Assembly (NCBI RefSeq): GCF_014287895.1
Contig: NZ_JACOPP010000002.1
Location: 124,001 to 188,000 of the forward strand
DNA: 64,000 nt
Reading direction: 5' to 3'
Origin: Lawsonibacter hominis
Lineage (GTDB): Bacteria; Bacillota; Clostridia; Oscillospirales; Oscillospiraceae
Part shown: positions 7,803 to 16,426 of the stretch, in pieces
Layout of the letters: every line of letters begins with the position of its first letter
How positions within the stretch are numbered: position 1 is the first letter of the stretch
Made by a program: the position numbers and the translations under genes
Notes under the pieces: model-generated
The model's input: the letters and a program-made list of their open reading frames with translations, nothing else
Told to the model about the DNA's origin: nothing
The model's database searches: none

Positions 7803-8445
7803 GGCGGACCTCCACTTGGAATGTTCGGGTGAATTGGGGGGCGAGGCGTGCTGACAGCAGGTAAAAAAGCCAGCCCAGGAATGCTCCTGCAGTATTTAAA
7901 ATGACATCGTCAACGTCTGTGGCGCGCCCGACAAAGAGCTGGAGAAACTCGATGGAGCCGGAAGCAAAAAGTCCCGCCAGTATCGATCGCCGGCAACTGC
8001 CCTGCCGCCAGAGCAGCGCCGGAAAAAAACCCACCGGCAGAAAAATCAGGGTATTGGCCAGGACCATATAAGCGCTCCACGCCCCGAGCGTCTTTCCGAG
8101 CAAAAAAGAGGGGATCCAATTGATCCGCCGGATCGCCGCCAGAAACCCCACCCGAGGGAAAAGGACAGCCAGACGCTTCTCCCCTTCCGGAGACAGCCCA
8201 AGGCGCAGAAACGTCTCCCAAAAGCCGGAGGGAAACAGCGTCAGAGCGGCAAGACCCGCACAGAAAGCCGCAAACAGCAGCAGCGCCGCCTCACGCCGGG
8301 GGCTGCTGGTCAGCTCCAGCCGCACCAATCGCTTTTTCCGCCAAGGACGCACCGCAAAAAAGACCGCCGCGGCGAGCAGGATGCCGGGCAGCATCTGCCG
8401 GATATAATCCCAGGTGACGGCTGCATACCAAAGAATCCGCCCCAT
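7744..8445 (-). CDS. VanZ-like family membrane protein
   Basis: A membrane protein of about 233 residues with several hydrophobic segments. The core motif set (RRINWIPSF, a long GAWSAYMVLANTLIFLPVGF helix, SGSIEFLQLFVGRATDVDDV, and NTAGAFLGWLFYLL) is diagnostic of the VanZ-like family, whose founding member gives low-level teicoplanin resistance by an unknown mechanism. ATG 8445 is chosen because GAAGG lies about 8 bases upstream; an upstream in-frame start at 8505 would add a hydrophobic leader in a region containing an inverted repeat. The C-terminus overlaps ligA. No other van genes are present, so resistance should not be inferred. Confidence 0.85.
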   Translation of the reverse strand: MGRILWYAAVTWDYIRQMLPGILLAAAVFFAVRPWRKKRLVRLELTSSPRREAALLLFAAFCAGLAALTLFPSGFWETFLRLGLSPEGEKRLAVLFPRVGFLAAIRRINWIPSFLLGKTLGAWSAYMVLANTLIFLPVGFFPALLWRQGSCRRSILAGLFASGSIEFLQLFVGRATDVDDVILNTAGAFLGWLFYLLSARLAPQFTRTFQVEVRHGRETGDPKPAPGTGAGQL

Positions 8446-8457
8446 AAAAGCACCTTC

Positions 8458-8505
8458 TTGCATTGATATTGTTATTATGGTAATCAATATCAGTGACAAA
8501 TGCAA
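8458..8505. repeat. Interrupted inverted repeat upstream of the VanZ-like gene
   Basis: TTGCATT (8458-8464) and AATGCAA (8499-8505), together with TGATATTG (8464-8471) and CAATATCA (8485-8492), make a nested AT-rich inverted repeat in the yunB/VanZ-like intergenic gap. It could be an operator or weak terminator. Confidence 0.45.
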
Positions 8506-8521
8506 GAAAGGGGAAAAATCT

Positions 8522-9223
8522 TCACTCTTTTGTCAGAATTCCATCCCCGCCGAATTGGAGGTACGCATCGGGGACCTGGCCCACGATGACCGTTTCCGCA
8601 ACACAGACCTGTGCTGATACGACGGATGAGGTCGTGCCGCCGGGCAGCAGCAGCGTGACCTCTACCGATACGTCCAGCATGACCTGGTGCAGGGTCTGAT
8701 TGATCCCAGCAGATTGAAATGCGTTGCGGAAGGATGCCCTCGGCGCGGCCGCGGCCAGCACCCTTACCGGCAGCAGCGGTCCGTAGCCGGACAGCGGGAT
8801 CAGACTGGTCAGATTGCCCAGCGGTATCCCCAGATCCTTGCTGTCAAGTGAATCCACTTGCTCAACGAGATCGCCCAAAAGCTGGGTCCGCAGTGTGTTC
8901 AGCTTGATGGGATCGGTCAGGATCGCAGTGATACCGCCGGAAAGGTCTGTCTGAAGGGTGACGATATCCGAATAGGATACTGCGCCGGAAGCCATGGCCT
9001 CCTCCACCGCCTGATTGACAATGGCGGTTACGGCGTTGTTCAGCTTGGCCAGGGCCAGCTCTTCCGCCACCGGGCGTACTCTGGCGTTGACGGCGCAAAT
9101 GACCAGAAGCGCCGCAGCGATGCCCGCCAGACCTGCCAAAAGCAGCGCGCGGCGTCCGGTTTCCCCTCTGCTGCGCCGGCGGCGCGGCCGCCGGGGCCAG
9201 GGCCGACAGATTGGTCTGCCCAT
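8522..9223 (-). CDS. yunB: Sporulation protein YunB
   Basis: A 233-residue YunB-like protein, in Bacillus a mother-cell sporulation protein under SigE control. After an Arg-rich cytoplasmic start there is one transmembrane segment (ALLLAGLAGIAAALLVICAV), then the family sequence AVEEAMASGAVSYSDIVTLQ, LRTQLLGDLVEQ, IPLGNLTSLIPLSGYGPLLPV and VSVEVTLLLPGGTTSSVVSAQVCVAETVIVGQVP. The ATG at 9223 is preferred over the GTG at 9232 because GGTGAG lies just upstream. Its precise role in spore formation is not established even in the family. Confidence 0.9.
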   Translation of the reverse strand: MGRPICRPWPRRPRRRRSRGETGRRALLLAGLAGIAAALLVICAVNARVRPVAEELALAKLNNAVTAIVNQAVEEAMASGAVSYSDIVTLQTDLSGGITAILTDPIKLNTLRTQLLGDLVEQVDSLDSKDLGIPLGNLTSLIPLSGYGPLLPVRVLAAAAPRASFRNAFQSAGINQTLHQVMLDVSVEVTLLLPGGTTSSVVSAQVCVAETVIVGQVPDAYLQFGGDGILTKE

Positions 9224-9269
9224 GGCACTCACCCCCCATGGTGAGATACTATGCGCAGACCGGCTTGTT

Positions 9270-10526
9270 TCAATCCTGTTTGCCGTTCAAAAGCGCCTCT
9301 ACCGCCAGCAGGATGCCGGCTTTGCCCGACTCATAGGTCAAACCGCCCTGAAGGTAAGCGGTATAGGGCGGGCGCATCGGCGCGTCACAGGACAGTTCGA
9401 TCGAGGCGCCTTGGATGAAGGCGCCCGCGGCCATAATGACCGGGCAATCATAACCAGGCATATCCCACGGCTCCGGCGTTACATAGGAGTCCACCGGTGC
9501 ACCGAACTGGATGCCCCTGCAAAACTGTTTCAACGGCTCCGGCGTGCCAAAGTGGATCATCTGGATGATGTCGTGACGCACTGCATCGGAGGCGGGCTCG
9601 GTACGATACCCCAGCAGCTCCATGATCTTTGCCGCAAATACCGCGGTCTTCACCGCCTGAGCCGTGGTGTGTGGGGCAAGGAAAAGGCCTTGATAGAGGC
9701 TGCGGTTATGGCCCAGCGTACAGCCGCATTCTTTCCCAATGCCCGGCGTGGTCAGGCGCATGGCCGCGCCCTCCACCAGATCCCGCCGTCCGGCAATATA
9801 CCCCCCGGTGGGGGCCAGACCGCCGCCCGGATTTTTGATGAGCGAGCCCACCACCAGGTCGGCCCCCGCCTGAATCGGCTCGCGCGTCTCCACGAACTCA
9901 CCGTAGCAGTTGTCCACCAGGATGGCGGCATGGGGGTTGTGCTTTCGTACGACGGCACACAGCGCCCCGATCTCGTCCACTGACAGCGAGGAACGAGTCG
10001 AGTAACCTTTGGAGCGCTGGATCAGCACCGCCTTGACCTTGGGATCGGCCACGGCCTCAGCCAGCCCGGCCGGGTCGGGCGCATCGTCCACCAAATCGAC
10101 CTGGCGGTACGCCACTCCGTAGTCCTTGAGCGACCCAGGTCCCTTATCCACCACACCGATGGCGCCCAAAAGGGTGTCATAGGGCGCGCCGACGGCGGAA
10201 ACCAGCACGTCGCCGGACTGCAATGCCCCAAACAGGGCGCAGGTGATGGCGTGGGTGCCGTTGACGAACTGCAGCCGCACCAGGGCGTCCTCGGCGTCAA
10301 AGAGGTCGGCATAGATCTCGTCCAGCTTGTCCCGGCCGATATCGTCGTAGCCGTAGCCGGTGGTCCCGGCAAAGTAGCTCTCCGCGACCCGATGCCGCTG
10401 AAAGGAGGCGAGAACCTTTTGGGTATTCGCCTCCGCAATGGAGTCGATGCGGTCAAAGTGATCCCGCACCTCTGTCTGCGCCTGGCGGGCCAGCGCCAGA
10501 ACACGTGCGCTAATTTGAAACGTCAT
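9270..10526 (-). CDS. Methionine gamma-lyase family PLP enzyme (aluminium resistance protein family)
   Basis: A 418-residue fold-type I PLP enzyme of the Met_gamma_lyase family (older label 'aluminium resistance protein'). The PLP-binding lysine is expected in VGSLIKNPGGGLAPTGGYIAGR; other landmarks are GTTGYGYDDIGRD near the N-terminus, QFVNGTHAITCALFGAL, and TPGIGKECGCTLGHNRSLYQGLF. The family is common in Firmicutes next to ligase or hfq genes, but the physiological substrate is not certain; C-S lyase activity on methionine or cystathionine-type compounds is a family-based inference. It lies 48 bases downstream of the GNAT/M42 cluster on the same strand. Confidence 0.9.
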   Translation of the reverse strand: MTFQISARVLALARQAQTEVRDHFDRIDSIAEANTQKVLASFQRHRVAESYFAGTTGYGYDDIGRDKLDEIYADLFDAEDALVRLQFVNGTHAITCALFGALQSGDVLVSAVGAPYDTLLGAIGVVDKGPGSLKDYGVAYRQVDLVDDAPDPAGLAEAVADPKVKAVLIQRSKGYSTRSSLSVDEIGALCAVVRKHNPHAAILVDNCYGEFVETREPIQAGADLVVGSLIKNPGGGLAPTGGYIAGRRDLVEGAAMRLTTPGIGKECGCTLGHNRSLYQGLFLAPHTTAQAVKTAVFAAKIMELLGYRTEPASDAVRHDIIQMIHFGTPEPLKQFCRGIQFGAPVDSYVTPEPWDMPGYDCPVIMAAGAFIQGASIELSCDAPMRPPYTAYLQGGLTYESGKAGILLAVEALLNGKQD

Positions 10527-10574
10527 TTCCCTTGTTCATCCATTCTATTCCATGGTTTTGCCCATCCGGTACCA

Positions 10575-11162
10575 TCATCGTCCTGCACCGGCGGGCCGCT
10601 TTGGGTTCGGCGTATAATCTTGCTGCAGCAAACTGAAGATAGCGTCGTCCCATAGAACGCCGTTTAACTCATGATGCTGACGCAGAACCCCTTCCTGTCG
10701 GAACCCCACCCGTTCCAGCAGCCGGATGGATGGGGCGTTGAAGGCTCCGGTCTGCGCATAGAGCTTATTCAGTCCAAATTCCAGCAGGAGCATGGAGCAA
10801 AGGGCGGAGAGCGCCTGCCGCATGAGGCCCTTCCCTCTCCACGGCGGAGCGAGAAAATATCCCACCTCGGCGCTGCGGTTGCGGGAGTTGTAGTTCGAGG
10901 CGGTGAGTTTGCCCACGGGGCGGAGCGTTCCCTGCAAGTAGACCCCGCAAATCAGCGTTGCCGGATCCTCCAGCGCCGTTTGATACCGTATCCGCAGCTC
11001 GTCGGCCCCGCGCAGATGCACCGGCCGACAGGTCAGGCGTTCAAATCCTTCCTCGTCCTCCAGATGACGCAGGCAAAGCAGCGCTTCAACCGTCAAGGTA
11101 TCCAGTCGGATACACCCCGCCTGCCAGGGCAGCAGCGCCCTGGCGTCCGAGAGGCGGTCCAT
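10575..11162 (-). CDS. GNAT family N-acetyltransferase (RimJ/RimL-like)
   Basis: A 195-residue GNAT acetyltransferase. The acetyl-CoA binding region is seen as AEVGYFLAPPWRGKGLMRQALSALC, and the RimJ/RimL-type C-terminus as LNKLYAQTGAFNAPSIRLLERVGFRQEG. Its ATG shares a base with the stop codon of the upstream M42 peptidase (TGATG), so the two are translationally coupled. The acceptor (a protein N-terminus or a small amine) cannot be told from sequence; the peptidase neighbourhood suggests handling of peptides or amino acids, but this is weak inference. Confidence 0.85.
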   Translation of the reverse strand: MDRLSDARALLPWQAGCIRLDTLTVEALLCLRHLEDEEGFERLTCRPVHLRGADELRIRYQTALEDPATLICGVYLQGTLRPVGKLTASNYNSRNRSAEVGYFLAPPWRGKGLMRQALSALCSMLLLEFGLNKLYAQTGAFNAPSIRLLERVGFRQEGVLRQHHELNGVLWDDAIFSLLQQDYTPNPKRPAGAGR

Positions 11163-12157
11163 CAGTCCAGCTTGCTCTGGGCATAGGCGGCGACCAGGGC
11201 GGCGCAGGCCTCCACATCACCCACATCCGCCATCTCCATTGGGGAGTGGACATAGCGGGTGGAAATCGAGATGCCGCCGGTGCAGACGCCGCCGCGGGTC
11301 TGATGGATGGCCCCCGCATCGGTGCCGCCGAACCGGAGCACATCCCTCTGGAAGGGGATGTGCTGTGCCTTCGCCAGCGCCTCCAGCTTGGCCACCATGG
11401 CAGGATGACAGATGACGGAGCTGTCCATCACCTTGATGGCGGCGCCTCCGCCGGCGACGCTGCTGCAGTCATGGGGTGCCTCCGGGATATCGTCGGAGTC
11501 GGTCACGTCCACGGCGATGCCGTAGTCCGGATCCACCCCATAGGCGGCGGTACGGGCGCCGCGCAGCCCCAGCTCCTCCTGAACGGTAAAGATGAAGTAC
11601 AGGTCGTTTTCGCGCTTCACCAGCCGCTCCATGGCCATCAGCAGCACGACGCAGGCGATACGGTCGTCCAGATAGGGGGAGAAGATACGGCCGCCGGTAC
11701 GAAAGGCGGGCGTATCATAGACCGCGGTATCGCCGATCTGCACCATCGCTTTGGCCTGGGCACGATCAGCGGCTCCAATGTCGATATAGAGATCGTCCAG
11801 CTTACTGTTTTTGGCCTCTACCTTTCCCTCCAGGGCCACCACGCCCCGGACGCCGTTTTTGAAGCGGATGGGAGTGCCCAGAAGATCCGGGGCGGAGAGC
11901 CCGCCCAGCTTTCCAAAGCGCAGAAAGCCCTTTTCGTCGATGTGTGTGACGATAAACCCAATGGAATCCATATGGGCGGCAAACATCACCCGCGGGCCGC
12001 TCCCTTTCTTGCGGCAGATCAGATTGCCCAGGGTATCCACTCTGCACTCATCCACATAGGGGGCGGCCAGCTCACGGAGCTTGGCGGCCACTTGAGCTTC
12101 GTCTCCCGCAGGGCCGTGGCAGGCGTTGAGCGCCTGCAGCGTCTTTAAAATATCCAT
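11162..12157 (-). CDS. M42 family metallopeptidase (first of three tandem copies)
   Basis: A 331-residue aminopeptidase of the M42 (TET/FrvX/YsdC) family, which form tetrahedral dodecamers that degrade peptides. Dinuclear metal and catalytic residues are visible: His in AAHMDSIGF, Asp in YLDDRIACVV, the catalytic Glu pair in FTVQEELGLRG, Asp in YGIAVDVTDSDD, and the last His in STRYVHSPMEM. It is the last of three adjacent M42 genes reading leftward and is coupled to the GNAT gene. The Asp in AVDV and the shorter insert distinguish it from the middle copy. Cytosolic peptide turnover is the family role; exact specificity is unknown. Confidence 0.92.
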   Translation of the reverse strand: MDILKTLQALNACHGPAGDEAQVAAKLRELAAPYVDECRVDTLGNLICRKKGSGPRVMFAAHMDSIGFIVTHIDEKGFLRFGKLGGLSAPDLLGTPIRFKNGVRGVVALEGKVEAKNSKLDDLYIDIGAADRAQAKAMVQIGDTAVYDTPAFRTGGRIFSPYLDDRIACVVLLMAMERLVKRENDLYFIFTVQEELGLRGARTAAYGVDPDYGIAVDVTDSDDIPEAPHDCSSVAGGGAAIKVMDSSVICHPAMVAKLEALAKAQHIPFQRDVLRFGGTDAGAIHQTRGGVCTGGISISTRYVHSPMEMADVGDVEACAALVAAYAQSKLD

Positions 12158-12168
12158 GGTATCCTCCC

Positions 12169-13191
12169 TCAGCCTTCCGCCAGGCTGCTGATGAACAGTC
12201 GGGCCAGGCGCAGCATATCTTCAAAATCCCGGATGGCACCCACACTGGACGGAGCATGCAGATAGCGCACCGCCGCCGACAGCACCAGGGTGCGCACCCC
12301 TTCTTTGGTTCGCTGGATGGCCGAGGCGTCGTTGCCCCCGGCCAGGTAGTGTTTCGTCTGCCAGGGGATGTGGTTGTCCTCTGCCAGAGCGCGCATCCGT
12401 TCGAACAGCCCGCGGTCTGCGACGGAGCCGTTGTCCATATAGAGGATCACCGGCCCTTTCCCCGGGGAACAGACCTTCTTGTGCTCCGGCGCGCCCGCCA
12501 GGTCGGCGGCAGTGGTGGTCTCCAGCACCAGCGCGATCTCGGGCGTCACCGAGAACGCGGCGGCAAACGCGCCGCGGGTGCCCACTTCCTCCTGAACGGT
12601 GAAGGCGAACGTCACGTCCATGGGAAGCTCCTCTTTCAGCAGCTCCAGCAGAATGGCGCAGCCGACCCGGTCATCCAGCGCCTTTGCCTTGAGAAAGCCG
12701 TCCCCAAACGCCACTACGTCGCTGTCAAAAACGGCACAGTCGCCCAGATTCACTTTGGACTCGGCTTCCTCCTTGTCTTTGGCACCGATGTCGATATAAA
12801 ATTCCTCCAGCTTGGGGACGGTTTTTTCCTCTTCCGCGGAGACCAGATGGTAGGCCTTCAGGCCAATGACGCCCGGGACGCCCTTCTCTCCGATCCGGAC
12901 CGGCTTTCCAAGGAGCACACGGCGGTCGATCCCGCCTACGGCGCTGAATTTTAAATAGCCCTCATCGGTCACAGAGCGGATGATGAGCCCTACCTCATCC
13001 ATATGCGCAGCCAAGAGCAGCTTGCTGCCCGTGGACTTCCGCCCCTTCTTGAAGACGATCAGGTTTCCCATCGCGTCGGTGCGGATGTCGTCGGCGTAGG
13101 GCTCCGCCCTGGCGCGGAGAAAGGAACGCACCGGTGCTTCGAAGCTGGATACGCCGGGCAGCAGACAGAGTTCACGAATCTGATTCAGCAC
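12169..13191 (-). CDS. M42 family metallopeptidase (second tandem copy)
   Basis: A 340-residue M42 peptidase. Motifs: AAHMDEVGLII, KALDDRVGCAIL, FTVQEEVGTRGAF, and RYLHAPSSV near the end. At the position where the neighbours have an Asp metal ligand (AVDV) this copy reads ALVLETTTAAD, so Glu or a shifted acidic residue probably takes that role; this variant occurs in an M42 subfamily. It overlaps the third copy by 7 bases and is 11 bases from the first, so all three are one transcription unit. The three proteins differ enough to suggest old duplication and distinct specificities or a hetero-oligomer. Confidence 0.92.
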   Translation of the reverse strand: MLNQIRELCLLPGVSSFEAPVRSFLRARAEPYADDIRTDAMGNLIVFKKGRKSTGSKLLLAAHMDEVGLIIRSVTDEGYLKFSAVGGIDRRVLLGKPVRIGEKGVPGVIGLKAYHLVSAEEEKTVPKLEEFYIDIGAKDKEEAESKVNLGDCAVFDSDVVAFGDGFLKAKALDDRVGCAILLELLKEELPMDVTFAFTVQEEVGTRGAFAAAFSVTPEIALVLETTTAADLAGAPEHKKVCSPGKGPVILYMDNGSVADRGLFERMRALAEDNHIPWQTKHYLAGGNDASAIQRTKEGVRTLVLSAAVRYLHAPSSVGAIRDFEDMLRLARLFISSLAEG

Positions 13192-14225
13192 AGCGCCTCA
13201 GCCTCCTTTCCAAGACCCTGGGCGAAGGCGGCCAGCAGCCGGGCCGCCGCCTCCAGATCACTCAGATCCAATACCTCCACGGGCGAGTGCATATACTTCA
13301 GCGGTACGGAAAGCACCGAAGTGGCGATCCCCTCCCGGCTGATCTGGAAATACCAGCCGTTGGTGCCGGTATGACCGCCCATGACCTCCAGCTGATAGTC
13401 CAGCTCCAGCTCCTTGGCCTTGGATACCATACGCCGGGTCATCCAATGGGTCATGTTGGGCCCCACACCGATGGCCGGGCCGCCGCCCAGTGGGAAAGTC
13501 CGGTCCTTCTGGCCGTCCGGCGTGGCGCCATGGGTCACATCCACCGCCACACAAAAATCCGGTGCGATGGAAAAGGCCGCGGTCTTGGCCCCTGCGCCGG
13601 AGAACTCCTCTCCGGTACTGCCCAAAAGGTAAAGATCGACGTCCAGCGTTTTGTCCAGCAGCAGTTCCGCCGCCCGCAGAAGCGCCGCAAAGCAGGAGCG
13701 GTCGTCCATAGACTTGCCGCACATTTGCCGTTCCCCCAATGGGGCGCAGCCGCCCCGAAAGACGATAGGGGTGCCAAGCGCAACCGCCTGCACCGCCTGC
13801 TCCTGCGTCATGCCGATGTCCACCATCAGCTCCGGGATGGGGATGGATTTGCCGCTGTCTTCCGCCTTCTGCACATGAGGCGGCAGACAAGCCACCACGC
13901 CGAAGCGCGGGGGATCGGTGAGCACCGTCACCTCCCGGTCGGGCAGCATCCGGGGATCGACTCCGCCGATGGATCGGAAGCGGAGAAAGCCCTCCTCAAT
14001 GCCGATGGTGATGAGCCCGATCTCATCCAGGTGGGCGTCCAGCAGCAGCTTCTTGGCGTTCGGCCTGCCGCAGCGGCGCACGCCCACCACGCTTCCGCTG
14101 CGGCTGATGGAGACCTCGTCCACCAGGGGCCGCAGCAGCTCCGCGGCCATCCGGGCCGCCGGTCCCTCGAAGCCGGAGGGCGCGGTCTGGGTACACAGGC
14201 GCTCCAGCGCTTGTCGGATATCCAT
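13185..14225 (-). CDS. M42 family metallopeptidase (third tandem copy)
   Basis: A 346-residue M42 peptidase and the first gene of the tandem set. Metal and catalytic residues appear in DAHLDEIGLITIG, GKSMDDRSCFAALL, STGEEFSGAGAKT, FCVAVDVTHGATP and LKYMHSPVEVLD. The sequence GVGPNMTHWMTRRM and GGHTGTNGWYF also fit the family. It lies about 50 bases downstream of murD on the same strand with no terminator visible between them, so read-through from murD is possible. As with its neighbours, aminopeptidase action on short peptides is inferred from the family. Confidence 0.92.
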   Translation of the reverse strand: MDIRQALERLCTQTAPSGFEGPAARMAAELLRPLVDEVSISRSGSVVGVRRCGRPNAKKLLLDAHLDEIGLITIGIEEGFLRFRSIGGVDPRMLPDREVTVLTDPPRFGVVACLPPHVQKAEDSGKSIPIPELMVDIGMTQEQAVQAVALGTPIVFRGGCAPLGERQMCGKSMDDRSCFAALLRAAELLLDKTLDVDLYLLGSTGEEFSGAGAKTAAFSIAPDFCVAVDVTHGATPDGQKDRTFPLGGGPAIGVGPNMTHWMTRRMVSKAKELELDYQLEVMGGHTGTNGWYFQISREGIATSVLSVPLKYMHSPVEVLDLSDLEAAARLLAAFAQGLGKEAEALC

Positions 14226-14275
14226 TGTTTCAACTCCTTATTTGCCGTCGGAACGGCGGAAACGGCCGTCCCGCT

Positions 14276-15664
14276 TTACGGCAGCTCGTAAATGATTTTT
14301 TTAAAGGCCGCGCCCCGTTCCATGAAATTTTTAAACCGATCAAAGGAAGCACAGGCCGGGGACAGGAGGACCACGTCGCCGGGGCGGGCGAGTTTGTGGG
14401 CCTCCAGCACCGCCTGGGTAAAATCCTCGCAGGTTTCGATGGAGGGCTGTCCCGGGCGATAGCCGGGGGCGGCCTCCACACAGGCACGAATCTTGGGCGC
14501 CGTGTCTCCGGTGAGTACCAGGGCTTTCACATGCGCAATGATCTCAGGACCGAGCGTGTCGAAGGGGATATGCTTGTCATAGCCGCCCGCAATGAGGATG
14601 ACCTTCTCCCGGAAGGAGCGCAGCCCGGCCGTGGTGCGGGAGGGGCTGGAGGCGATGGAATCGTTGTAATAACGCACACCGTTTCGTGTGCGCACCAGCT
14701 CGATCCGGTGCTCCACTCCCGCAAACGTTCCGGCAAAGGCACGGATGGTCTCGTCCGGGACCAGACCGTCCACTGCGGCGATGGCCGCCATGTAGTTCTC
14801 CACATTATGCGCTCCGGGGAGCAGAATCCCATCCAAGGGAAGCACCGGCCTGGAATGCAGGTCGGTGGTGCTCCAGATGGCATCGTCCTTCAGGAAGACG
14901 CCGCGCGCCAACGCTTCCCTGCGGCTAAACAGGACGACCCGGCCGGGGGCAGCCACGGCAAAGCCCCGGGTAATGTCGTTGTCCTGATTGAGTACCACCA
15001 GACCGTCCGCCGTTTGATGGGAAAAGATGTTCTCCTTGGCGGCGATGTACTCGCTCATCGATTTGTGGACATCCAGGTGGTTGGGGGCCAGATTCGTGAC
15101 CACGGCGATATCGGGACTTCGGTCCATGGTCATGAGCTGGAAGGACGACAGCTCCAGCACGGCCAGATCCTCCGCTTCCATGCCGTCCACGTCCGGCAGG
15201 AGCGGCTTGCCGATATTGCCGCCCACATACACGTTCCGTCCTGCCGCCTTTAAAAGCTCCGCGATCATGGTCGTGGTCGTGGTCTTCCCATCACTGCCGG
15301 TAACGGCGATGATGTTACAGGGGCATACCTGAAAGAAAACCTCCATCTCGGAGGTGAGCACGCTTCCACGCTCCACCGCCGCCAGAAGCTGTGGGACGTC
15401 GGGCCGCAGGCCGGGCGTACGGAAGATCACATCGTGGTCCAGCCCCTCCAGATAGTCCGGGCCCAGGCGCAGTTCGGCGCCCAGGCTCTCCAGTGCTTCG
15501 GCCTGCCCGCCGAACTCCTGTTTCTGCCGTTTATCGCAGGCGGTGACCCGGATCCCCGCACGCAGCAGCATTTTAATCAGCGGCGTATTGGACACGCCGA
15601 TCCCGATCACAGCGACTCGCTTGCCCTTCAGTTCGGCCAGATAGTCCTGTATGGTGGAACGCAT
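14276..15664 (-). CDS. murD: UDP-N-acetylmuramoyl-L-alanine--D-glutamate ligase MurD
   Basis: A 462-residue Mur ligase that adds D-glutamate to UDP-MurNAc-L-Ala in cytoplasmic peptidoglycan synthesis. The N-terminal Rossmann domain (VAVIGIGVSNTPLI), the ATP-binding P-loop (VTGSDGKTTTTTMIAEL), the central-domain NLAPNHLDVHKSM and the C-terminal SPACASFDRFKNFMERG all match MurD. It is unusual in standing outside a division/cell-wall (dcw) gene cluster, with its own promoter divergent from rnpB. Identification is secure. Confidence 0.95.
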   Translation of the reverse strand: MRSTIQDYLAELKGKRVAVIGIGVSNTPLIKMLLRAGIRVTACDKRQKQEFGGQAEALESLGAELRLGPDYLEGLDHDVIFRTPGLRPDVPQLLAAVERGSVLTSEMEVFFQVCPCNIIAVTGSDGKTTTTTMIAELLKAAGRNVYVGGNIGKPLLPDVDGMEAEDLAVLELSSFQLMTMDRSPDIAVVTNLAPNHLDVHKSMSEYIAAKENIFSHQTADGLVVLNQDNDITRGFAVAAPGRVVLFSRREALARGVFLKDDAIWSTTDLHSRPVLPLDGILLPGAHNVENYMAAIAAVDGLVPDETIRAFAGTFAGVEHRIELVRTRNGVRYYNDSIASSPSRTTAGLRSFREKVILIAGGYDKHIPFDTLGPEIIAHVKALVLTGDTAPKIRACVEAAPGYRPGQPSIETCEDFTQAVLEAHKLARPGDVVLLSPACASFDRFKNFMERGAAFKKIIYELP

Positions 15665-15704
15665 GGCGCTTCCTCCTTTTTCCGTTTACAAATCAAGACA
15701 AAAT

Positions 15705-15733
15705 ATTATATCCCATCCAGGCAGAAATTTCAA
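15705..15733 (-). promoter_or_regulatory. Sigma-A type promoter for murD
   Basis: On the minus strand TTGAAA (15728-15733) and TATAAT (15705-15710) are separated by 17 bases, about 40 bases before the murD start. Confidence 0.75.
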
Positions 15734-15752
15734 TCGAAAGCACTCCATTGAT

Positions 15753-15781
15753 TTGACAAGAAGCGTGAAATCAGGTACAAT
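15753..15781 (+). promoter_or_regulatory. Sigma-A type promoter for rnpB
   Basis: TTGACA (15753-15758), a 17-base spacer and TACAAT (15776-15781). The expected start site, 7-8 bases on, coincides with the predicted 5' end of RNase P RNA. It is divergent from the murD promoter, 20 bases apart. Confidence 0.8.
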
Positions 15782-15788
15782 GTCCTTC

Positions 15789-16176
15789 GCAAGTAAGCTG
15801 GACAGCCGCGCGGACGGGGCGAAAGGCCCGCCTGTGAGGAAAGTCCGGGCTCCACAGGGCAAGGATAACGGGTAACACCCGCCGGGGGCGACCCTAGGAA
15901 AAGTGCAACAGAGATAAACCGCCTCGTCCCCCCAAAAGGGGCCGGCGCAAAAACTTGGTTTTTGCGCCGACGAGGTAAGGGTGGAAAGGCGGAGGTAAGA
16001 GCCCGCCCGACGGCGTGCCAAGCGTCCGTCGCTGTAAACTCTATCCGGAGCAACGCCGTGGAGGGACACTTGGTCGGCCCGACCGTCCCAGGGAGGCGGC
16101 TGGAGCGTACCGGCAACGGTACGTCGAGATAGATGGCTGTCTTAAATGACAGAACCCGGCTTACAGGCTTGCTTGC
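15789..16176 (+). ncRNA. rnpB: RNase P RNA (bacterial type A)
   Basis: The catalytic RNA that matures tRNA 5' ends. The universally conserved CR-I block GAGGAAAGTCCGGGCTCC (from about 15836) and the 3' CR-V block AGAACCCGGCTTACAG (from 16151) are both present, with the internal stretch AGAGATAAACCGCC and GTAAACTCTATCCGGAGCAA between. The ends pair to form helix P1: GCAAGTAAGCTG at 15789-15800 with CAGGCTTGCTTGC at 16164-16176. A long hairpin (CGTCCCCCC, GGCGCAAAAAC, GTTTTTGCGCC) near 15925-15975 is an extended P12-like arm. Exact ends are estimated. Confidence 0.96.
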
Positions 16177-16184
16177 AGCTTAAA

Positions 16185-16213
16185 AAGTCCGCTTCCGTCT
16201 CGGAAGCGGACTT
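16185..16213. repeat. First copy of a duplicated 29-bp hairpin
   Basis: AAGTCCGCTTCCG, TCT, CGGAAGCGGACTT: a perfect 13-bp stem. An identical copy lies at 16427-16455, exactly 242 bases downstream. This copy directly follows rnpB and could terminate it, but it lacks a T run. Confidence 0.85.
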
Positions 16214-16218
16214 AAGCT

Positions 16219-16419
16219 TGTCGAAAAAGGCCAAAGGCCTTTTTCGACAGAGGGATGCATGACGGCCAGGGCTCGATTCCTGCGGAAAAGTCGCCCTGTC
16301 CGTCATGAGAGGTGTCATTTCCGACGCACGTGTCGCCAGAAATGGCGAAGCTTCCTTTCCTTCCGTCGTCTGCGGACGACTCAACTCTGCCAGGCTCTTC
16401 TCCAGGAGGGTTTTTCGAC
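16219..16419. repeat. MITE-like non-coding inverted-repeat element
   Basis: A non-coding block of about 200 bases whose ends are inverted repeats: GTCGAAAAA at 16220-16228 and TTTTTCGAC at 16411-16419. Inside are a perfect 14-bp hairpin (TGTCGAAAAAGGCC, AAA loop, complement at 16236-16249) and a 15-bp hairpin with one mismatch (16258-16272 with 16293-16307). It is flanked on both sides by the same 29-bp hairpin. No convincing ORF is present. This organisation resembles a miniature inverted-repeat or REP-type element; mobility is inferred, not shown. Confidence 0.55.
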
Positions 16420-16426
16420 CGCCTGA

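Noticed and set aside
8120..8445. Possible van-type resistance locus because of the VanZ-like gene.
   Set aside because: No vanHAX, vanRS or other resistance gene is nearby, and VanZ-like proteins are widespread in non-resistant Firmicutes.
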